Positions 24,239-32,117 are shown, numbered from the stretch's first letter. The stretch is DNA of 56,117 bases from Candidatus Woesearchaeota archaeon (GCA_019322475.1 JAHWIN010000001.1:1-56117), one strand, 5' to 3'. The notes: generated from the sequence alone by a model not told the origin. Numbers and translations: made by a program.

Positions 24239-24303
24239 CTTGCTTTTTTCATTTACCTTTATAAAATAAGGTGCACAGCACTTCCAAGGCAAATCAAAAG
24301 TTT

Positions 24304-24312
24304 TTTATAAAA
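24304..24312 (+). promoter_or_regulatory. TATA box for the thioredoxin-CcdA gene
   Basis: TTTATAAAA is centred 26 nt before ATG 24334. A further TATA-like TTTATAAAAT near 24258-24268 lies between the two divergent promoters. Confidence 0.6.
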
Positions 24313-24333
24313 GACATTTTAACACTTATCTAA

Positions 24334-25494
24334 ATGAAAAAACCCATACTTTTGCTTTTCCTCATATTTCTGTTCAGCTTAAGCGCTGTCAATTCCCAGG
24401 AAAACAGGGTAAATATCTACTTCTTCTGGAGCAAAGGCTGTCCTCATTGCGCAGAAGAGAAGCCCTTCCTTGAAAGCCTCCAGCAGAAGTATCCTTCTTT
24501 GGAGATACACTCCTATGAAGCAAGCGATCCTGGATCTATAGCCCTATTCTCAGAGGTTGCAGAGGCATACGGGACAAGCACCCAGTGGGTTCCAGCCACC
24601 TTTATCTGTGATAGCTATATAGTTGGCTTTGGCTCTGAAGAGACTACCGGAAAAGAGATAGAGGAAAAGGTAAGGAACTGCATAGAGCATGGCTGCACAG
24701 ACCTTTATGCATCAGGCTCTGGAGAGGAATGCATGTTGGACCAGAAAAACATCGTTGACATCCCGGTCCTTGGCCAGGTTGACCTTGCAAAGACAGGCTT
24801 GCCTCTCCTTACTATAATCCTGGGGTTCTTAGATGGATTTAACCCCTGTGCTATATGGGTCCTATGTTTCCTTCTTACCCTCCTGATATATGCAAAGTCA
24901 AGAAAAAAGATGTTCCTCATAGGATCTATATTTGTGATAACCTCCGGCCTTGTTTATTTCCTTTTCATGGCAGCATGGCTTAACTTCTTCCTTATGGTAG
25001 GATTCGTAAAGGCATTGAGGATAATAGTGGCTTTTGTTGCCATAATAGCTGGATTGATAAATGCAAAAGACTTCTTTTTGTTTAAGAAAGGCGTATCATT
25101 GACCATCCCTGATAAGTGGAAGCCAAGGCTCTTTGAGAAGATGAGGTCTCTTGTAAAAGAGCAGGCTTTTTTCGCAGTTATGATAGGGACAGCCATATTG
25201 GCATTCACAGCCAACACATTTGAGCTTATATGCACCTTCGGCTTCCCTGCCATATATACGAGGGCATTGACCCTGCAGAACCTTCCTACGATAACCTACT
25301 ACTCTTATCTTGCACTTTACAACATAATATACATAGCGCCTTTGGCGTTCATAGTGGCAGTTTTCACCTGGACCATGGGAGCCCATAGGTTTACAGAAAA
25401 GCAGGGCAGGGTCCTGAAGCTTGTTTCGGGCTTGTTGATGCTGGTGCTTGGCCTGGCATTGCTCTTTAGGCCTGATCTGCTTATTTTTGGCTGA
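24334..25494 (+). CDS. secreted thioredoxin domain fused to CcdA/DsbD-like membrane domain
   Basis: A 386-aa fusion. Signal helix (4-20), extracytoplasmic thioredoxin-like domain with C36-PHC-39, then from about 155 a six-helix domain of the CcdA/DsbD type with GFLDGFNPCAIWVLCFLL (Cys172) and a second cysteine in NTFELICTFGFP. Such domains carry reducing power from cytoplasmic thioredoxin through the membrane to external dithiols. The reductase encoded at 31129 could feed it. The order is inverted relative to bacterial DsbD, where the thioredoxin domain is C-terminal. Confidence 0.9.
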   Translation: MKKPILLLFLIFLFSLSAVNSQENRVNIYFFWSKGCPHCAEEKPFLESLQQKYPSLEIHSYEASDPGSIALFSEVAEAYGTSTQWVPATFICDSYIVGFGSEETTGKEIEEKVRNCIEHGCTDLYASGSGEECMLDQKNIVDIPVLGQVDLAKTGLPLLTIILGFLDGFNPCAIWVLCFLLTLLIYAKSRKKMFLIGSIFVITSGLVYFLFMAAWLNFFLMVGFVKALRIIVAFVAIIAGLINAKDFFLFKKGVSLTIPDKWKPRLFEKMRSLVKEQAFFAVMIGTAILAFTANTFELICTFGFPAIYTRALTLQNLPTITYYSYLALYNIIYIAPLAFIVAVFTWTMGAHRFTEKQGRVLKLVSGLLMLVLGLALLFRPDLLIFG

Positions 25495-25515
25495 TCCTAT
25501 TTTAGAAGGTTTAAT

Positions 25516-26334
25516 ATGAAAAAGATAAAAAAAATGTTCCGGGAGTCATCTTTTCTAAATGTATTTAGGCTTATAAGGAAGAGCCCGCACATATACCTTT
25601 ACACAGTAATTATTGATTTCATATTCCTTGCTTTCATACTAATTGCAGGAAAGTTCCTTGGATCCCTCATACCTTCTGATCCGGCTCGCCTTATGGCTGT
25701 TTTCAAGACACAGGCTAATCTTCTTCTTTTTGTCATCCTTTACCCTGTTATTTTCTATCTTTTTGTTATCCTTATCTACTCTCTTGCAAAGCTCATGATA
25801 TTAAATATTGCTTTAAGCTTATACGAAAAAAGGAGATTTAAGCTGCAGGGCTTTGGAAAGTTCTATTGCCTTAACCTTCTCCTTTTTATAATATTCCTTA
25901 CTGTAGCTCTCGCTTTTATCTCATTGTCATCCCTTATATTCAAGATGGATTTTCTTAAGTATGTTGCACTTGTCTTTATGCTGCCGTTCGCTTTCTTCTC
26001 TTACTCAATCCTTAATATAGCCCACACATTATTCATAAAAGACAGAAGGTCCGGGATGATACGCTCCTCATTTAAGATAGCCTTCCACAAGACAAGGGCA
26101 TATTCATCATTTGCCTTCTGGAGTATCCTCTTGGCCCTTTCTTATCTTGTGATATACAACATCCTGCACCAGCTCTTTAGGTTTACCCTATTTCTTAACA
26201 AGGATTTTTTGTCAGCCTATGGCCCCCTGTATGTCCGGATATTCAACATATCCTCAATAATATTCGTTTACCTCATTATAGCCTTCAACAGGATATATTT
26301 CTTAGAGAATATAGATAAAAATGTTTTACCATAA
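25516..26334 (+). CDS. polytopic membrane protein of unknown function
   Basis: A 272-aa protein with about six hydrophobic helices (for example YTVIIDFIFLAFILIAGKFLG, LLLFVILYPVIFYLFVILIY and LLLFIIFLTVALAFISLSS). Charged loops lie between them and no enzymatic motif is seen. It follows the thioredoxin-CcdA gene by 21 bp and its last 14 bases overlap lgt, so it probably belongs to the same operon. Not recognised beyond being an archaeal integral membrane protein. Confidence 0.75.
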   Translation: MKKIKKMFRESSFLNVFRLIRKSPHIYLYTVIIDFIFLAFILIAGKFLGSLIPSDPARLMAVFKTQANLLLFVILYPVIFYLFVILIYSLAKLMILNIALSLYEKRRFKLQGFGKFYCLNLLLFIIFLTVALAFISLSSLIFKMDFLKYVALVFMLPFAFFSYSILNIAHTLFIKDRRSGMIRSSFKIAFHKTRAYSSFAFWSILLALSYLVIYNILHQLFRFTLFLNKDFLSAYGPLYVRIFNISSIIFVYLIIAFNRIYFLENIDKNVLP

Positions 26335-27112
26335 CATAAACCCTGTTTTGTTGAACCTGGGCCCTTTTGAGATAAGGTATTACGGCATAATATATGCTTT
26401 GGCCTTTGTGCTTGCCTATTTCTTCATATCCAGAATCGCAGAAAAAAAAGGCCTTGGCCTCAAAAAGGATGACATATTAGACCTTCTCTTCTATCTCCTC
26501 TTAGGCACTATCATAGGTGCAAGAACATTCGAGATCCTGGTCTATAATCTCTCTTATTACCTGAAGAACCCCTTGGAGATGATCGCCATATGGCACGGAG
26601 GCCTCAGCTTCCATGGGGGCCTCATAGGAGCCTCGATAGCAGGCTATATGTACTGCAGGAAAAAGAAGATAGCCTTCTACGACCTTGCAGACATAGTTGT
26701 TATCCCTCTTGCATTTGGCCTCTTCCTGGGAAGGATAGCCAATTTCATCAACGGAGAGCTGGTCGGAAGGATAGCCTCGGTTCCCTGGTGCGTCAAGTTC
26801 AGGGACTATGCCGGCTGCAGGCATCCTTCCCAGCTTTATGAGAGCCTAAAGAACATGCTGATATTCTCCCTATTATGGCCGCTTAGGTATAAGAGGCTGA
26901 AAAAAGGGACTCTTTTCTGGAGCTTCATCCTCCTTTATTCAGCATTAAGGTTCTTTGTAGAGTTCTTCAGGGCTCCGGACCCCCAGTTAGGATTTATCCT
27001 GGGCATAACTATGGGCCAGTGGCTTAGCATAATAACCTGCATTATAGGGTTTTTCTTCTTCATAAGGATAAATTATGCCGGATATGGCCATAAGCAGGTT
27101 AAGCAGGGATAA
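26321..27112 (+). CDS. lgt: prolipoprotein diacylglyceryl transferase (Lgt)
   Basis: A 263-aa, seven-helix membrane enzyme that attaches a glyceryl lipid to the lipobox Cys of pre-lipoproteins. Diagnostic motifs are present in order: HGGLSFHGGLIG (92-103), GRIANFINGE (137-146, with the family Arg and Asn) and HPSQLYE. Length matches bacterial Lgt. Lgt is rare in archaea. Here the lipid donor would have to be an archaetidyl lipid, since carS and ether-lipid head-group genes are nearby. Four lipobox proteins occur in this window. No signal peptidase II is visible. Confidence 0.95.
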   Translation: MFYHNINPVLLNLGPFEIRYYGIIYALAFVLAYFFISRIAEKKGLGLKKDDILDLLFYLLLGTIIGARTFEILVYNLSYYLKNPLEMIAIWHGGLSFHGGLIGASIAGYMYCRKKKIAFYDLADIVVIPLAFGLFLGRIANFINGELVGRIASVPWCVKFRDYAGCRHPSQLYESLKNMLIFSLLWPLRYKRLKKGTLFWSFILLYSALRFFVEFFRAPDPQLGFILGITMGQWLSIITCIIGFFFFIRINYAGYGHKQVKQG

Positions 27113-27488
27113 GCAAAGCAAGGTAATAAGCAGCCCCCGAGCTGATGATCCCTAAGGCAACGCCCTTGATTATAGCTCCTTTCTTGACCCCCAGATAATA
27201 CGAAGAAAAGACAACACAGCACCCCAATAAGAAAGCGAATAACGTGTATAACGCATGTTGGTAGAATAAAGAAGTGAAAAACCATAGGGCAAAGCATCTT
27301 GCTGTATGCATCTCAGCTTTTTTAATGGCAAAAGACATGGCCCACAAGAAACCCAGTGCGATCAAAAGCTGGTATACAAAGATAGCATACTCACCGACAA
27401 CAGCCCTAACGATGACGATAAGATAGAACGGTATAGACCCTAAAGCGATGCAGTCCCTTGCAGTCTCTTTTTTCCAGTTTTTTTCCAT
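27099..27488 (-). CDS. small four-helix membrane protein
   Basis: A 129-aa hydrophobic protein with about four helices (IPFYLIVIVRAVVGEYAIFVY, LLIALGFLWAMSFAI, LFYQHALYTLFAFLLGCCVVF and the C-terminal IISSGAAYYLALLI). No motif is recognised. It is convergent with lgt and their ends overlap by 14 bp. It lies 23 bp after the winged-helix gene and is likely co-transcribed with it. Confidence 0.65.
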   Translation of the reverse strand: MEKNWKKETARDCIALGSIPFYLIVIVRAVVGEYAIFVYQLLIALGFLWAMSFAIKKAEMHTARCFALWFFTSLFYQHALYTLFAFLLGCCVVFSSYYLGVKKGAIIKGVALGIISSGAAYYLALLIPA

Positions 27489-27511
27489 CTTAAGCTATTT
27501 ATGCTTCCTGC

Positions 27512-27784
27512 TCAAAGCCCGAAACTGTCGCTGAACTCCTTTATCTTCTTGAACTGCTGGACATACTCTCTTCCTTTATCGGTTATGCTGTAAGCCTTTT
27601 TCCCCTTTTCCTCTTTCTCCTCCACCATCCCTTTCTTTATCAGCTCGCCTACATACTCCAGCATCTTTTTATAGGAAAGGTTAGACTTATAGAGAAGGTG
27701 GGTAGGCTTTATCTTCCCCCCTTTTTTCTGAATCGCATCCAGGATATCATGGATAATCTCGATCTTCGTTCTTCTGATGCTCAT
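27512..27784 (-). CDS. archaeal winged-helix protein
   Basis: A 90-aa DNA-binding protein of the COG3432-like archaeal type: TKIEIIHDILDAIQKKGGKIKPTHLLYKSNLSYKKMLEYVGELIKKGMV (about 6-54), then a beta wing KKAYSITDKGREYVQQF and a helical end. Its start overlaps the seven-helix membrane gene by 4 bp. The partner membrane protein may supply the signal that it answers, a common archaeal pairing; inference only. Confidence 0.82.
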   Translation of the reverse strand: MSIRRTKIEIIHDILDAIQKKGGKIKPTHLLYKSNLSYKKMLEYVGELIKKGMVEEKEEKGKKAYSITDKGREYVQQFKKIKEFSDSFGL

Positions 27785-28461
27785 TTTTTTACCATCATGT
27801 TGATCATAGCGGCCAATAGGGTAAGATACCCTATCAGCTGGATGCTTTCACCTATGACATAAAAGTAGTTTACCATGCCTTCAAAGATGAAGAATATCTG
27901 GCTTACAAGCAGTGCAAGAAAAGAATACATCACTATCCTGGCATTCAGCCTTTTTACTTTTTTATAGTTCTTCCTGTAGCTAAGATACAGCATTCCCATC
28001 ATCAGGAGCAGAGTCACATGGAATACGATATATGACTGGCTCACAAGGGTTGTGGATATTACTACTAAGTACACCAATAGTGCAATTATCTTCTTGTCCT
28101 TTATCTTTAATGATACAAGCACCAATATCAAAAATGCAAAAAGCATCACCAGCCTGGCAACAGATATCCCTAATGCATTGATCCACTTGACCTTGTTTAT
28201 CACATGCGAGGTGACAGTGACAAGGCCCACTGTCTCAACTTTCAGCTCCTTCGAATATATGGGTATAGTAGCCAGTATCTTGCTTATAAATGCAGAAGCT
28301 ACCAGGAAAAAAGAAGCAGAAAAATAGAAATACTTCTTCTGTGAAGTGTACCTGTAGGCCTTATAGGAAAAATAGCATATAAGAAGCCCCACTATCACAG
28401 ATACCAGATCAAATATATAGTCTATGCCGTAAAACCATGTCGGGCCAAAAACATAAGTCAT
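27781..28461 (-). CDS. seven-helix membrane protein of unknown function
   Basis: A 226-aa protein with seven predicted helices, starting MTYVFGPTWFYGIDYIFDLV and ending in LIGYLTLLAAMINMMVKK. The overall pattern (short N-terminus outside, paired helices, basic loop YRKNYKKVKRLNAR) resembles uncharacterised archaeal 7-TM proteins that are encoded with small winged-helix regulators. GGGGGT seven bases before the ATG serves as SD. A TATA near 28575 would give a leader of roughly 85 nt. Confidence 0.75.
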   Translation of the reverse strand: MTYVFGPTWFYGIDYIFDLVSVIVGLLICYFSYKAYRYTSQKKYFYFSASFFLVASAFISKILATIPIYSKELKVETVGLVTVTSHVINKVKWINALGISVARLVMLFAFLILVLVSLKIKDKKIIALLVYLVVISTTLVSQSYIVFHVTLLLMMGMLYLSYRKNYKKVKRLNARIVMYSFLALLVSQIFFIFEGMVNYFYVIGESIQLIGYLTLLAAMINMMVKK

Positions 28462-28667
28462 CTTTATACCCCCTTATCCAGGCATACAGCTTCTTATGCC
28501 TCAAATCATACAATATCATCACTCTTACTTTGCTCTTCTCACCTTATTCTATCCAAATCCATTTTACCCTTTATAAACTTTGTGGATTCCTGTTCTTTAT
28601 CTTCACTTCATAACCTATTTATAAATGCCTGATCATATTATCCTTAAGAAAACCAGATAAGTTTACA

Positions 28668-28874
28668 CTAAACTCTTGCTGGCTTTTGGTTCTCTTCCTC
28701 GTTACCCAAAAGCCAGCTGATCCCCCTCATACTAAACACCTCTTTAAAGGCAAAGGCGATCTCGCTAACCCCTAGAAAGCCTTTGTCTTTTTTATCCTTC
28801 TTCAATTCTTCTTCCACCACAATCTTCTTTCCGCCCCGTCCCCTCTGTATTACTTCAAAATATCCATCGCCCAT
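28668..28874 (-). CDS. small hypothetical protein
   Basis: A 68-aa charged protein: MGDGYFEVIQRGRGGKK, a Lys/Glu/Asp-rich middle, then a helix-like GVSEIAFAFKEVF. The composition looks like a real small archaeal protein rather than a shadow, and nothing overlaps it on the other strand. There is no clear SD, and the nearest TATA-like element is only about 17 nt from the ATG, so the start is uncertain. Function unknown. Confidence 0.45.
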   Translation of the reverse strand: MGDGYFEVIQRGRGGKKIVVEEELKKDKKDKGFLGVSEIAFAFKEVFSMRGISWLLGNEEENQKPARV

Positions 28875-28884
28875 TCTTCAGAAA

Positions 28885-28896
28885 ACTTAATAAACC
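28885..28896 (+). promoter_or_regulatory. TATA box for rpe
   Basis: ACTTAATAAACC is centred about 29 nt before ATG 28920, so rpe is probably leaderless. Confidence 0.5.
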
Positions 28897-28919
28897 ATTG
28901 CCATGTACTTTATAGGAAC

Positions 28920-29552
28920 ATGGAAAAAAAGATAATCCCTGCAATAATAGCAAGCTCACAGGAAGAGCTAGCCAAAAGGATAAGCAAGGTAAAAGGGCAT
29001 TTTTCGACGCTTCAGCTCGATGTTATGGATGGAATTTTCGTCCCCACTCATAGCCTTGACTTTGATTTTAAGCTTCCTGAATCTGGTTGTAGGTATGAAG
29101 CTCATCTCATGGTGGCTGACCCTCAAGGCTGGATAGAAAAAAACTCAGGCATGGCAGATATGATCCTTGTCCATATAGAGTCCTGCAATGATCCTGAAAA
29201 GATAATTGGATTGGCAAGGTCAAAAGGAAAGAAGATAGGCTTTGTACTTAACCCTCAGACAGGGTTAGGATTGATAAGGCCGTATCTTGATAAGATTGAC
29301 GAAGCCCTTATCATGACTGTAAGCCCCGGCTACTATGGAAGCCCATTTCTTCCGGAAACCCTGAAAAAGGTATCAGAATTAAGGGCTATCAGGCCGGATA
29401 TGGAGATAGAGGTTGATGGAGGGATAAGCCCCGATACCATAAAGCAGGCATCCGATGCAGGAGCCAACCTCTTCATATGCGGCTCATACCTCCAAAAAAG
29501 CCCGGATGTTAAAGAGGCAGCTGATGTCCTCAGGTCTAAGATACACTCATAG
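28920..29552 (+). CDS. rpe: ribulose-phosphate 3-epimerase family protein
   Basis: A 210-aa TIM-barrel enzyme that should interconvert ribulose-5-P and xylulose-5-P. Family motifs: KIIPAIIASSQEEL, LQLDVMDGIFVPTHS, YEAHLMVADPQGW, ALIMTVSPGYYGSPFLP and IEVDGGISPDTI. The usual MSVNPGFGGQ is altered to MTVSPGYYGSP, a modest divergence. Together with RpiB at 39655 it gives part of the non-oxidative pentose phosphate route. Its stop codon is followed directly by an inserted MITE-like element. Confidence 0.87.
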   Translation: MEKKIIPAIIASSQEELAKRISKVKGHFSTLQLDVMDGIFVPTHSLDFDFKLPESGCRYEAHLMVADPQGWIEKNSGMADMILVHIESCNDPEKIIGLARSKGKKIGFVLNPQTGLGLIRPYLDKIDEALIMTVSPGYYGSPFLPETLKKVSELRAIRPDMEIEVDGGISPDTIKQASDAGANLFICGSYLQKSPDVKEAADVLRSKIHS

Positions 29553-29558
29553 TTGTTC
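29551..29558 (+). repeat. 8-bp direct repeat, left flank of MITE-like element
   Basis: AGTTGTTC, whose first two bases finish the rpe stop codon, is repeated exactly at 29704-29711. It behaves like a target-site duplication. Confidence 0.7.
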
Positions 29559-29703
29559 GGCGATATTGAAAAGTTACCCTACTACGCTGACCAGAACGCC
29601 ATACTTCGTATGGCAACCTGGTCATCTTCGTCCTGGCCATGCCATGAATGCCTACGGCATTCATGGCATTCATGGCACAGACGGTTAACTTTTCAATATC
29701 GCC
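29559..29703. mobile_element. MITE-like element: 18-bp terminal inverted repeats and internal hairpins
   Basis: The 145-bp unit starts GGCGATATTGAAAAGTTA (29559-29576) and ends with its perfect reverse complement (29686-29703). Exact 8-bp direct repeats flank it. Inside are a nested hairpin, GACCAG-AAC-GCCATAC-TTC-GTATGGC-AAC-CTGGTC in its parts (29589-29623), and a 12-bp palindrome GCCATGAATGCC/GGCATTCATGGC around TAC (29641-29667). There is no transposase, so it would be moved in trans. Insertion is directly after the rpe stop, at the base of a pre-existing hairpin. It may be transcribed as a three-way-junction RNA. Confidence 0.75.
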
Positions 29704-29711
29704 AGTTGTTC
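29704..29711 (+). repeat. 8-bp direct repeat, right flank of MITE-like element
   Basis: Second copy of AGTTGTTC. Its last four bases open the next hairpin. Confidence 0.7.
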
Positions 29712-29747
29712 ATAAAGTATAAAAACAAAGTTTTTAACTTTATGAAC
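29708..29747. repeat. 40-bp hairpin after rpe
   Basis: GTTCATAAAGT (29708-29718) pairs with ACTTTATGAAC (29737-29747), and inside it AAAAAC-AAA-GTTTTT pairs again. Before the element inserted, this hairpin lay right behind the rpe stop, which suits an rpe terminator or 3' stabilising structure. Confidence 0.65.
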
Positions 29748-29748
29748 T

Positions 29749-29789
29749 CAATAAAATTTCACAATTTGATATTTCATGAAATTTTATTG
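29749..29789. repeat. 13-bp perfect dyad upstream of the rubrerythrin operon
   Basis: CAATAAAATTTCA (29749-29761) and TGAAATTTTATTG (29777-29789) are exact inverted copies separated by 15 bp. The right arm includes a TATA-like ATTTTATTG. Sitting 48 bp before the rubrerythrin ATG, it could be an operator for an oxidative-stress or iron regulator. Confidence 0.55.
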
Positions 29790-29836
29790 TTTCGATGGGT
29801 GCGCTTTGCTCCAAAAAAAGCTTAGAGGTGATTGAT

Positions 29837-30358
29837 ATGGTTAAATTATGGAGATGCGAGATATGCGGAGACCCTTACATAGGCGACGAGCCTCCTGCAA
29901 ACTGCCCTTTCTGCGGAGCAAAGGGAAAATATGTGAAGGAATTCAAGGAAGCAAAGGTCAGCTTTGATGTCTCTCTGAACAGGAAAGACAATGCAAATGC
30001 AGAGCACGCCCTCAAGGTAGAGGTAAGCAACGCCGCTTTTTATTTCTGTGCTGCAGAAAAAGTATCTGCTGGCTTAGAGGGGCAGAAGCTCTTTAAGGCA
30101 TTAGGCAAAGTAGAGGCAGAGCACGCATCTATCTGGAAGAAGATACTAAATCTCTCTGAGATCCCAAAAGGTGATGACCCTTGTTCTGAGGATTATAAGG
30201 AAGATCTTGAAGACTCCCACGAAAGGGAGACAAGAGCCATAAGATTCTATGCACAGGCAGCGAAAGAGGCAGAAAATAAAAGGATAAAGCAGATATTTGA
30301 AGCCCTTGTAGGTGTAGAGACAGACCACCTTAAGCTTTCAGAGGAGAGGTTAAGATGA
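29837..30358 (+). CDS. rubrerythrin with N-terminal rubredoxin-like domain
   Basis: A 173-aa non-haem iron protein that reduces hydrogen peroxide. The rubredoxin-like iron site is N-terminal (C7, C10, C23, C26: CEICG and CPFCG), followed by a four-helix ferritin-like diiron domain with repeated E/H ligands (EAEHASIW, ESHER-type DSHERETRAIRFY, ETDHLKLSEE). Classical rubrerythrin has the reverse order, so this is the reverse form. I start at MVKLWRC because GAGGTGAT lies upstream; a longer in-frame start at 29795 overlaps the promoter region. Overlaps the next gene by 4 bp. Confidence 0.92.
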   Translation: MVKLWRCEICGDPYIGDEPPANCPFCGAKGKYVKEFKEAKVSFDVSLNRKDNANAEHALKVEVSNAAFYFCAAEKVSAGLEGQKLFKALGKVEAEHASIWKKILNLSEIPKGDDPCSEDYKEDLEDSHERETRAIRFYAQAAKEAENKRIKQIFEALVGVETDHLKLSEERLR

Positions 30359-30741
30359 GCCAGATAGACAGGATCTATAGGTGTGAGATCTGCGGAAACG
30401 TAGTCTCAGTGCTGGAAGCAGGAAAAGGTGAACTGGTGTGCTGCGGAAAGCCTATGTCCCTTATGGAAGAGAAGACATCTGCAGATGAGGGAAAAGAGAA
30501 GCATGTCCCTTTAGTAGGGATAGATGGAAGTAACGTTTTGGTCAAGGTAGGCTCTATACCTCATCCCATGGAAGAAAAGCACTATATCAAGCTTATACAG
30601 CTGGTCAAAGATGGAAAAGTGATTGCAGGAAAAAGGCTAAACCCGGGAGAAAAGCCGGAAGCAGAGTTCTGCTTAGGGACAGATGCTGAAGGCGTGAAAG
30701 CAAGGATACTTTGCAACGTGCATGGCGTATGGGTCAGTTGA
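30355..30741 (+). CDS. desulfoferrodoxin (2Fe superoxide reductase)
   Basis: A 128-aa enzyme reducing superoxide to peroxide without making oxygen. The N-terminal desulforedoxin centre has C10, C13, C29 and C30 (CEIC, VCC). The catalytic centre has Glu48-Lys49-His50, His70, His76, Cys120 and His123 (EKHVP, IPHPM, KHYIK, CNVHG). Peroxide formed here is the substrate of the co-transcribed rubrerythrin, a typical anaerobe defence pair. Confidence 0.95.
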   Translation: MSQIDRIYRCEICGNVVSVLEAGKGELVCCGKPMSLMEEKTSADEGKEKHVPLVGIDGSNVLVKVGSIPHPMEEKHYIKLIQLVKDGKVIAGKRLNPGEKPEAEFCLGTDAEGVKARILCNVHGVWVS

Positions 30742-30836
30742 TCAGGGCTTCCTCAAGAAAATTAAGGCTGCCATCAAATTCGATTGGGCAAAATATATAA
30801 ATAAGCTGGTAAAAGATAGTTAGGGAGGTGCATAAT

Positions 30837-31073
30837 ATGGCAAAAGTGACAGTTTATTCTACTGAAACATGCCCCTGGTGTGTCAAGGCAAAAGAGTTTC
30901 TGAAAGAAAACAATATAAGCTTTGAAGAGAAAGACGTCGCAAACGACGAATCAGCAAGGAACGAGCTGATAGAGAAATCAGGACAATTGGGCGTTCCTGT
31001 GATAATAATTGAGGGCCATGACCCTATAATAGGGTTTGATGTAGAGGCTATAAAAAAAGCCCTGAGCATGTAA
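30837..31073 (+). CDS. glutaredoxin/NrdH-like redoxin
   Basis: A 78-aa thioredoxin-fold protein with active site C12-PWC-15 (STETCPWCVKAKEF), cis-Pro motif GVPVIII and end motif IIGFDVEAIKKAL. The small size and the sequence resemble archaeal glutaredoxin-like proteins reduced by thioredoxin reductase, whose gene follows. ATG 30837 is chosen over GTG 30828 since GGGAGGTG lies six bases upstream. TATA near 30790-30800. Confidence 0.92.
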   Translation: MAKVTVYSTETCPWCVKAKEFLKENNISFEEKDVANDESARNELIEKSGQLGVPVIIIEGHDPIIGFDVEAIKKALSM

Positions 31074-31128
31074 GGCAGGCATTCAATTGTATTGTCATGG
31101 CGCTTTTTGATAAGGCGCAGGATTCAAC

Positions 31129-32067
31129 ATGTACGATGTGATAATAATCGGAGGTGGAATATCTGCCTTAGGGGCAGCGATATACTGCGGCAGGTTCCAG
31201 CTCAATACCCTTGTCATAGGGGAAAAGATTGGAGGCACCATAGTTCTTACTGATGACATTTCAAATTACCCTGGCTTCGATAAGATAACCGGCATGGATC
31301 TTTTTGACAGGCTCAAGAAACAGGCATCAGGTTATGATATATCATTCCAAAGCCAGAAAGTGGATAAGCTGGAAAGATGCACGAACTGCTTTAAGGTTTC
31401 TTCAAAAGGGAAAAGATATAGTGCAAAGGCTGTGATCATCGCAACAGGAACAGAATGGAGGAAGCTCAATGTTCCCGGCGAAAAGGAATTCACGAACAAA
31501 GGGGTCCATTACTGCGCCTTATGCGACGGAGCATTATACAAAGATAAGGCAATTGCAGTTGTCGGCGGTTCAGACTCAGCAGCAAAAGAGGCGTTATTAT
31601 TGTCCCAATACGGAAAAAAAGTTTACATAATATACAGGAAGGAAAAGCTCAGGGCAGAGCCTGTAACCCTTCAGATGCTGTCTAAAAACAGGAAGATAGA
31701 GATAATAAAGAACACAAATGTAAGGGAGATAAAAGGGGAAAAGTTTGTAAATACTGTCATCTTAGACAAGCCCTACAAAGGCTCGAAAGAGTTCGCTCTG
31801 GACGCCTTGTTCATAGAGATAGGCCATATCCCCCTCTCCAATCTGGCAAAAGAGGCAGGCATAAAGCTGAACGAAAAAGGAGAGATAATCACAGGCAAGG
31901 GCACATCAGCGACAAGCATGAAAGGCGCCTATGCCTGCGGTGACGTGGCAGACAATAAGTTCAAGCAGGCCATAACAGGCGTAGCAGAAGGTGTGATAGC
32001 AGCCTATAGCGCCTACCAGTACATAACCAATGAGCTGCCTGTCTGCGGATGTTCTGAGGATAGTTAG
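31129..32067 (+). CDS. trxB: thioredoxin reductase
   Basis: A 312-aa flavoprotein using NAD(P)H to reduce thioredoxin or glutaredoxin-like partners. FAD motif GGGISALGAA (8-17), redox pair C129-ALC-132 (HYCALCDGALY), nucleotide motif VVGGSDSAAKEA, and C-terminal FAD motif AYACGDVADNKFKQ. The basic NADPH patch is weak (IIYRKEKLRAE in place of HRR), so cofactor preference is uncertain. Likely electron source for the redoxin upstream and perhaps the thioredoxin-CcdA protein. Confidence 0.94.
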   Translation: MYDVIIIGGGISALGAAIYCGRFQLNTLVIGEKIGGTIVLTDDISNYPGFDKITGMDLFDRLKKQASGYDISFQSQKVDKLERCTNCFKVSSKGKRYSAKAVIIATGTEWRKLNVPGEKEFTNKGVHYCALCDGALYKDKAIAVVGGSDSAAKEALLLSQYGKKVYIIYRKEKLRAEPVTLQMLSKNRKIEIIKNTNVREIKGEKFVNTVILDKPYKGSKEFALDALFIEIGHIPLSNLAKEAGIKLNEKGEIITGKGTSATSMKGAYACGDVADNKFKQAITGVAEGVIAAYSAYQYITNELPVCGCSEDS

Positions 32068-32117
32068 ATGTGGCCGCCTATCTTTTAAGATACTTTTATT
32101 CTCAAAAAACCAATACA

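Noticed and set aside
24208..24292. Longer start for the anchored thioredoxin gene
   Set aside because: The extension crosses the gene's own TATA box and the divergent promoter region.
29553..29825. Frames crossing the palindromic region after rpe
   Set aside because: They run through terminal inverted repeats and hairpins (HECLRHSWHSWH-type peptides), so they are by-products of the MITE-like element.
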